This document shows positions 6,585 to 7,559 of a DNA stretch of 7,559 bases, piece after piece. Position numbers and translations under genes: made by a program. The stretch is from Candidatus Aminicenantota bacterium (GTDB lineage: Bacteria; Acidobacteriota; Aminicenantia; Aminicenantales; Saccharicenantaceae), in the NCBI GenBank assembly GCA_022867105.1, contig JALHVH010000264.1, positions 1 through 7,559 on the forward strand, written 5' to 3'. Within the stretch, counting starts at the first letter, position 1. Each line of letters starts with the position of its first letter. Under the pieces are notes generated by a model. The model ran no database searches, was not told the origin of the DNA, and saw only the letters and a list, made by a program, of their open reading frames with translations.

Positions 6585-7486
6585 TGGCTCAGGACCTCCA
6601 GGCCGTCGACCGCTTCACGCACCACGCCATGGCGACCCTGTTCGAGGTCATGGTGGGCGGCCATGAGGAGGAGTATTCGGGCCAGGCCGCCCGGGCCGTT
6701 TTCATGGAGATCGACCGCATCGAGAGGCTCTTCAATCGTTTCGATCCATCGAGTGAGATCTCAAGGATCAACCGTCTTGAGCCAGGCCAAAAGCTTGCTG
6801 TCGGCGTAGAGACGTTCGAATGCCTGGCATTGGCCGAGGAGGCCCGGCGGGCCACGGCCGGGGCCTTTGATATCAACGCCCGGGCTCTGGTAAAATATAA
6901 GGGGCGCGAGACGCCCCCTTCGCTCGATCTCGTCCGGACGTCCAGGGGGTTCGAAGCCCGCCTGCCTGACGCGGAAGCCGGGGGGCCCAGCCTTCTGGAC
7001 TTGGACCTGGGCGGCATCGGCAAAGGCTACGCCCTGGACCGGGTGCTGGAGGTCCTTGCCGACTGGAGCGTCGAGAACGCCCTCATCCACGGCGGGACGA
7101 GCACGGCAATCGCGATCGGGACGGCCCCGGGGGCTTGCGATCCGAAGAGGGGCTGGCCGGTGGGGGTGGGGGGCAAATGGCTTTGCCCCGGCATTCCGGA
7201 TAGTTTCCGGCTCCGCGGCCGGGCGCTCAGCGGATCGGGCACGGAGGTCAAGGGGACGCACGTTCTTGACCCGAGGACCGGCCTTCCCGCGGGCGGCCAC
7301 CTGGCGGCCTGGGCTTCGCATCCCGCGGCGGCCGTGGCCGATGCGCTCTCGACGGCCTTCATGGTCATGACCACGGAGGACGTCGCGGCGTATTGCGAGC
7401 GTCACCCCGAGGTCTGGGCCCTGGTCGTCAAGGATTACGGCGACTGCCGGTTGTTCAACGGGGCCGTGGCCCTGGAGTGTGAATAG
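6584..7486 (+). CDS. apbE: ApbE family FAD:protein FMN transferase
   Basis: A 300-aa protein of the ApbE family, which attaches FMN from FAD to Ser/Thr of redox proteins using Mg2+. Family motifs appear in order: MATLFEV at 16-22, LFNRFDPSSEISRIN at 49-63, DLGGIGKGYALD at 141-152, ALIHGGTS at 166-173, SGSGTE at 216-221, HVLDPRTGLP at 226-235 and VADALSTAF at 251-259. D253 and T257 sit where the metal-binding Asp and Thr of the family are expected. No signal peptide or lipobox is visible, so it looks cytoplasmic, unlike the exported ApbE lipoproteins of many Gram-negatives. The ATG overlaps the previous stop by one base, which suggests translational coupling. No clear flavinylation motif (SGAT type) was seen in the two upstream redox proteins, so the substrate is probably the downstream gene or encoded elsewhere. 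The family call is strong; the target is unknown. Confidence 0.93.
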   Translation: MAQDLQAVDRFTHHAMATLFEVMVGGHEEEYSGQAARAVFMEIDRIERLFNRFDPSSEISRINRLEPGQKLAVGVETFECLALAEEARRATAGAFDINARALVKYKGRETPPSLDLVRTSRGFEARLPDAEAGGPSLLDLDLGGIGKGYALDRVLEVLADWSVENALIHGGTSTAIAIGTAPGACDPKRGWPVGVGGKWLCPGIPDSFRLRGRALSGSGTEVKGTHVLDPRTGLPAGGHLAAWASHPAAAVADALSTAFMVMTTEDVAAYCERHPEVWALVVKDYGDCRLFNGAVALECE

Positions 7487-7495
7487 TCAACGGAC

Positions 7496-7501
7496 AAGGA
7501 G
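7496..7501 (+). promoter_or_regulatory. Shine-Dalgarno for the last gene
   Basis: AAGGAG is spaced 6 nt before ATG 7508, in the 21-nt gap after the ApbE gene. The short gap and good site indicate a continuing operon. Confidence 0.75.
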
Positions 7502-7507
7502 TCTGAA

Positions 7508-7559
7508 ATGGATATAAAGATGGCAGTTTGTCTCGCGCTGGCGTTGATTGCGGCCGGAG
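7508..7559 (+). CDS. N-terminus of a probable exported protein, 3'-truncated by the window edge
   Basis: Only 17 codons are present, reading MDIKMAVCLALALIAAG. A basic residue followed by a hydrophobic run is consistent with a signal peptide or first membrane helix. An alternative in-frame ATG lies at 7520, but the AAGGAG favours 7508. Co-directional, 21 nt after the ApbE gene, it is a natural candidate for the periplasmic flavinylated partner. That is inference from position only; the family cannot be assigned. Confidence 0.6.
   Translation, partial: MDIKMAVCLALALIAAG

Overview
This is a GC-rich, densely packed window with seven protein genes, all on the + strand. The first and last are cut by the window edges. 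Gene gaps are 0-21 nt, and no tRNA, rRNA or CRISPR array was seen. Gene style (many Gfo/Idh/MocA dehydrogenases, a Tat-exported one, multihaem cytochromes, a REP-like hairpin repeat) suggests an uncultured Gram-negative lineage of the Acidobacteriota/Aminicenantota or Planctomycetes type. That placement is a guess from gene style, not from a marker gene.

Left half (1-3459), carbohydrate oxidation: a Gfo/Idh/MocA dehydrogenase lacking its N-terminus, a xylose-isomerase-like TIM-barrel sugar isomerase/epimerase, and a second Gfo/Idh/MocA protein with a twin-arginine signal. Gaps are 10 and 8 nt, so they look like one operon. The expected theme is NAD(P)-linked oxidation of a sugar or glycoside followed by isomerisation, epimerisation or cleavage. 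The substrate cannot be read from the sequence.

Junction (about 3511-3620): an AT-richer, REP-like palindromic repeat. A 36-nt direct repeat of its left arm precedes a symmetric 40-nt hairpin and a T7 run. It has no stop codon in the frame of the following cytochrome gene and encodes residues about 21-52 of that gene's longest plausible product, next to or inside its signal peptide.

Right half (3465-7559), redox module: a periplasmic seven-haem c-type cytochrome with a C-terminal membrane anchor, a five-helix membrane protein with just two histidines (probable b-haem subunit), and an ApbE-like FAD:protein FMN transferase. The first 17 codons of a further gene with a secretory N-terminus follow. 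The simplest model is electron exchange between the quinone pool and periplasmic acceptors or donors through haem b and then haem c. The flavinylated partner is not in the window. A 240-residue, three-fold repeated, haem-free region inside the cytochrome is the least familiar part.
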